DNA from: an uncultured Clostridia bacterium
Lineage (GTDB): Bacteria > Bacillota > Clostridia > Oscillospirales > Ruminococcaceae
Assembly: GCA_945931735.1 (NCBI GenBank)
Contig: CAMEPN010000080.1
Coordinates: forward strand, 1-7,697
Direction: 5' to 3'
Length of the DNA stretch: 7,697 nt
Below are positions 5,243-7,697 of this stretch, piece by piece. The notes beneath the pieces are model-generated. The model worked only from the letters and a program-made list of their open reading frames with translations. It did no database searches and was not told where the DNA came from. A program made the position numbers and the translations under genes. Each line of letters begins with the position of its first letter. Positions within the stretch are counted from its first letter, which is position 1.

Positions 5243-7352
5243 AAACAGCGAAAGCTCCTACCCCGGAATTGACGTTTTCAGAGCGGTCGCTGCGTTTCTA
5301 GTGGTGGCAATTCACACCTCACCGCTGCTTTCATTCAGCGAAACAGCGGACTTTGTTCTGACAAGGATAATCGCACGGACAGCCGTTCCGTTTTTCTTCA
5401 TGACATCGGGATTTTTCTTGATTACAAGATACGCCGAAAATGCGGACAGGCTCAGAACATTCCTCAAAAGAACGGCGATTATCTATGCCGCAGGAATACT
5501 CCTTTACATTCCGGTAAACATTTACAATGGGTATTTCGCCGCTCCCGACGTCTTGCCCAAACTTATTCAAGACCTGATATTTGACGGAACATTTTACCAC
5601 CTTTGGTATCTCCCGGCGGCAATGCTGGGTGCGGCTGTCGCATGGGCGGCGGTACGAACTCTGGGTTTTAGAGGCGCATTTATTCTGACCGGGGCGCTGT
5701 ACCTTGTTGGTCTAGGCGGCGACAGCTACTATGGCTGCTTTGCAGGAAATCCGTTTTATGAGGCATTGTTTCAGATAATGGAATACACAAGAAACGGGCT
5801 GTTCTTTGCGCCGCTGTTTATGGTGCTGGGTGGTTATATCGCAGAAAAGAAACCACGTCCTTTGCGCTACAGTATAATTGGCCTGGCGACTTCGGCGGCG
5901 TTTTTGCTGGCGGAGGGAATGCTGCTACGGTTCTGGCAGGTTCAGCGGCATGACAGTATGTACCTGTTCCTGCCGGTTTGTATGTATTTCCTGTTCGGAG
6001 CATTAGGCTCGTTGCGTGGGCAAAGAATGGCAAGGCTTCGTTTGGTATCTCTTATTGTTTATATTATTCACCCACTGGTAATAATTGCTGTGAGGTTTGC
6101 GGCAAGGCTGATTCACATGGAGAAGCTTCTTATCGAAAACAGCATGGGTCATTTTATTACGGTATGCGTTGGCTCGGGGATTATCGCTGTTTTCGCCGCC
6201 GCTGTATCTGAAAGGTTGCACAAATCGTCCGTCACTTCCGATAAAACGGGCAGAGCGTGGCTTGAAATCAACTCGGATAATCTCCGGCACAATGCCGATG
6301 TACTCCAGAGTGCAATGCCGCCGGGCTGCCGGCTTATGGCGGTGGTTAAGGCGCAGGCATACGGACACGGAGCATTGCAGACCGCTGGAATTCTTGAAAG
6401 AGCCGGAGTGACAGCCTTTGCCGTTGCAACTATTGACGAGGGTATCGCATTGCGGAAATACGGCATTACCGGAGAGATATTGATACTCGGCTATACCACG
6501 CCGTATCGTGCTAAGGAACTGAAACGCTGGTGTCTTATTCAGACCATAATTGACCTGAACTATGCAGAGGTGCTGGAAACCCAGAATATTAAGGTGTCCG
6601 CTCACATCAAGCTGGACACCGGAATGCATCGTCTGGGAATAGACGCACAGAATATACAGGATATCGAGAGAGTTTTCTCCATGAAACACCTCAATGTATG
6701 CGGTATCTTCACGCATTTGTGCTGCTGCGATTCGCTGAAGCCGGAGAACGTTGATTTCACCCAGAAACAGATAAGCCGATTTTACAGCGCATTAAGCATA
6801 CTGGAAAGCGACGGAATAAATCCGGGAAAGGTTCATGTTCAGAGCAGCTACGGGCTGCTGAATTACCCGGAGCTCAAATGCGATTATGTCCGGGCAGGAA
6901 TAGCGCTGTACGGAGTCCGCAGTAGCTTGTCTTCGGATGAAAAGCACCCGCTTGAGCTTCGCCCGGTACTGTCGCTCAAAACAAGGATTGCGCTGATAAG
7001 GAGCATTCCGAGCGGCGAAACTGTCGGCTACGGCAGGCAGTTCACTGCACAGCGGGATAGCGTTATTGCGATACTTTCTGTGGGCTATGCTGACGGTGTT
7101 CCGAGAAGTCTGTCCTGCGGAAACGGCAAGGTTGAAATCAACGGAAAGACTGCACCAATCATCGGGCTTGTGTGCATGGATCAGCTTGCGGTGGACATCA
7201 CCGATATTGAAAATGTAAGGGTCGGAGATATTGTGGCCATCATCTCTGCGGAGGCTGGTAGTTCTGCTTCTGCTCCCGAAGCCGCCAAATCCGCCGGAAC
7301 GATAAGCAATGAGCTTCTCAGCAGGCTGGGTGATAGGTTGGAAATAGTATAA
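5235..7352 (+). CDS. vanT: VanT membrane-bound serine racemase (acyltransferase-3-like membrane domain plus racemase domain)
   Basis: A 705-residue two-domain protein converting L-Ser to D-Ser for VanG. Residues 1 to about 330 form an acyltransferase-3-like membrane domain with about ten hydrophobic segments; it opens with PGIDVFRAVAAF and has His27 in AIHTSP. This domain is thought to bring L-Ser in. Residues 339-705 form a PLP-dependent alanine-racemase fold: K372 in VVKAQAYGHG is the PLP lysine, Y599 in VGYGRQF is the second catalytic base, and GLVCMDQLAVDIT is the conserved substrate loop. At the place where alanine racemases have an active-site Tyr (motif SYE), this protein has Asn692 (ISNELL). 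I recall the same Tyr-to-Asn change as the serine-preference mark of VanT. Length is near that of enterococcal VanT of the G type (about 712). Both domains look intact. It overlaps vanXY by 8 nt and is the last gene of the operon. Confidence 0.95.
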   Translation: MRENSESSYPGIDVFRAVAAFLVVAIHTSPLLSFSETADFVLTRIIARTAVPFFFMTSGFFLITRYAENADRLRTFLKRTAIIYAAGILLYIPVNIYNGYFAAPDVLPKLIQDLIFDGTFYHLWYLPAAMLGAAVAWAAVRTLGFRGAFILTGALYLVGLGGDSYYGCFAGNPFYEALFQIMEYTRNGLFFAPLFMVLGGYIAEKKPRPLRYSIIGLATSAAFLLAEGMLLRFWQVQRHDSMYLFLPVCMYFLFGALGSLRGQRMARLRLVSLIVYIIHPLVIIAVRFAARLIHMEKLLIENSMGHFITVCVGSGIIAVFAAAVSERLHKSSVTSDKTGRAWLEINSDNLRHNADVLQSAMPPGCRLMAVVKAQAYGHGALQTAGILERAGVTAFAVATIDEGIALRKYGITGEILILGYTTPYRAKELKRWCLIQTIIDLNYAEVLETQNIKVSAHIKLDTGMHRLGIDAQNIQDIERVFSMKHLNVCGIFTHLCCCDSLKPENVDFTQKQISRFYSALSILESDGINPGKVHVQSSYGLLNYPELKCDYVRAGIALYGVRSSLSSDEKHPLELRPVLSLKTRIALIRSIPSGETVGYGRQFTAQRDSVIAILSVGYADGVPRSLSCGNGKVEINGKTAPIIGLVCMDQLAVDITDIENVRVGDIVAIISAEAGSSASAPEAAKSAGTISNELLSRLGDRLEIV

Positions 7353-7479
7353 GTATACAATAATAAACCAACCGTGGAGCGTGCCGCTGTATATCATTAT
7401 TGTGTTAATCTTATCTGGGATGCGCTTATTGGGTATGGATGTGTCCTTTGGATGATTGCAGAGTACTGTTTCAGCACTT

Positions 7480-7513
7480 ATGTAGAATTATATATGATCT
7501 ACATTTCTTTTTC
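7480..7513 (+). terminator. Possible weak terminator of the van operon
   Basis: ATGTAGA (7480-7486) and TCTACAT (7498-7504) form a perfect 7-bp stem with an 11-nt AT-rich loop. It is followed at once by a T-rich tract (TTTCTTTTT, about 7504-7512). The stem has few G-C pairs, so strength is doubtful. The position, 130 nt after the vanT stop, is reasonable for the operon end. Confidence 0.35.
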
Positions 7514-7543
7514 TAACTGGTTTTCTGAAGTTCCGTAAATATA

Positions 7544-7578
7544 AATAAGCCGCCGACCTCGCAAGTCAGCGGCTTATT
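7544..7578. terminator. Strong stem-loop between convergent genes, likely bidirectional terminator
   Basis: Arms AATAAGCCGCCGAC (7544-7557) and GTCAGCGGCTTATT (7565-7578) pair over 14 bp with one mismatch (7554 against 7568) around a 7-nt loop. The GC-rich centre and A/T-rich outer ends give a short T-containing tail on either strand. It sits between vanT (+) and a minus-strand gene whose stop codon (7566-7568) is inside the right arm, the usual place for a shared terminator. Confidence 0.65.
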
Positions 7579-7697
7579 ATATTCTCTTCAAAAAACTGCA
7601 TAAGCGTATCCATGACGCCCGAAGCCGCCTGAATACTGCCTATCATCAGCAGGTCGGAATTGAGCGTTGAGTAATCAATGTCATATCCTGCATTTCG
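7566..7697 (-). CDS. C-terminal part of an unidentified minus-strand protein
   Basis: Read on the minus strand, the frame is open from the window edge for 43 codons and stops at TGA (plus-strand 7566-7568). The visible peptide includes GYDIDYSTLNSDLL and ends FFEENIISR. It is soluble-looking, with mixed acidic and hydrophobic residues. Codon use and composition look like real coding sequence, and the frame ends exactly at a strong convergent terminator. I see a faint resemblance to C-termini of Fic/Doc-family proteins from mobile elements, but this is not enough for a name. The rest of the gene lies beyond position 7697. It is convergent with the van operon and so not part of it. Confidence 0.5.
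   Translation of the reverse strand, partial: RNAGYDIDYSTLNSDLLMIGSIQAASGVMDTLMQFFEENIISR

Noticed and set aside
6003..6716. 237-codon minus-strand ORF inside vanT
   Set aside because: It is antisense to the well-supported VanT coding sequence. The translation is rich in Cys, His and Arg, has no recognisable motif and no promoter or RBS.
6792..7397. 201-codon minus-strand ORF over the end of vanT
   Set aside because: It is antisense to the racemase catalytic region and has no domain or RBS.
1..7697. CRISPR array, tRNA, rRNA, insertion sequence, transposase or integrase
   Set aside because: I saw no spaced direct repeats of CRISPR type, no cloverleaf or rRNA sequence and no recombinase gene. 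Any mobile-element machinery would be outside this window.

Overview
The window carries a complete vanG-type (D-Ala-D-Ser) glycopeptide-resistance operon in the order vanR-vanS-vanG-vanXY-vanT, all on the + strand. It is flanked by a different, more AT-rich accessory gene pair on the left and by the tail of an opposite-strand gene on the right. Gene order, protein lengths and motifs resemble the compact vanG-like clusters of Clostridia (Clostridioides difficile, Ruminococcus-type gut anaerobes) more than the longer vanURSYWGXYT operon of Enterococcus faecalis. The mid-GC van genes and clostridial-style protein sequences suggest a gut Clostridia/Oscillospiraceae host. That host assignment is an inference, because the window holds no rRNA or housekeeping gene.

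Left region (1-1467): the 3' part of a TcmP-like gene (three-Cys-motif partner protein) runs in from outside the window. It overlaps by 4 nt a gene for an SPL/Gp37-Gp68-like radical-SAM-type protein with a C-x3-C-x3-C motif. This pair is of unknown function and is commonly seen in mobile or accessory DNA. Between it and vanR (1468-1552) lie a probable vanR promoter with a perfect TATAAT and two VanR-box-like heptamers.

Centre (1553-3323): vanR (OmpR-type response regulator) and vanS (two-TM sensor kinase) overlap by 8 nt; vanS uses a TTG start. The 129-nt gap between vanS and vanG (3324-3452) looks like a second, inducible promoter. Three heptamers at 11-12 bp spacing include a match to the GTANGAAATT core of the published VanR box, followed by -10-like hexamers and a perfect 7-bp dyad.

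Right of centre (3453-7352): vanG, vanXY and vanT are translationally coupled (4-nt and 8-nt overlaps). VanT makes D-Ser from L-Ser, VanG joins D-Ala to D-Ser, and VanXY removes D-Ala-D-Ala and the terminal D-Ala of normal pentapeptide. Peptidoglycan precursors would then end in D-Ala-D-Ser, which binds vancomycin weakly. All catalytic residues I looked for are present, so the operon looks intact. vanU, vanY and vanW are absent.

Right flank (7353-7697): an AT-rich, probably non-coding 190-nt stretch contains a weak hairpin followed by a T-rich tract (possible operon terminator). It ends in a strong 14-bp stem-loop between the convergent genes. The last 132 bases hold the C-terminal 43 codons of a minus-strand gene, which is not identified with confidence and whose stop codon lies inside that stem-loop.
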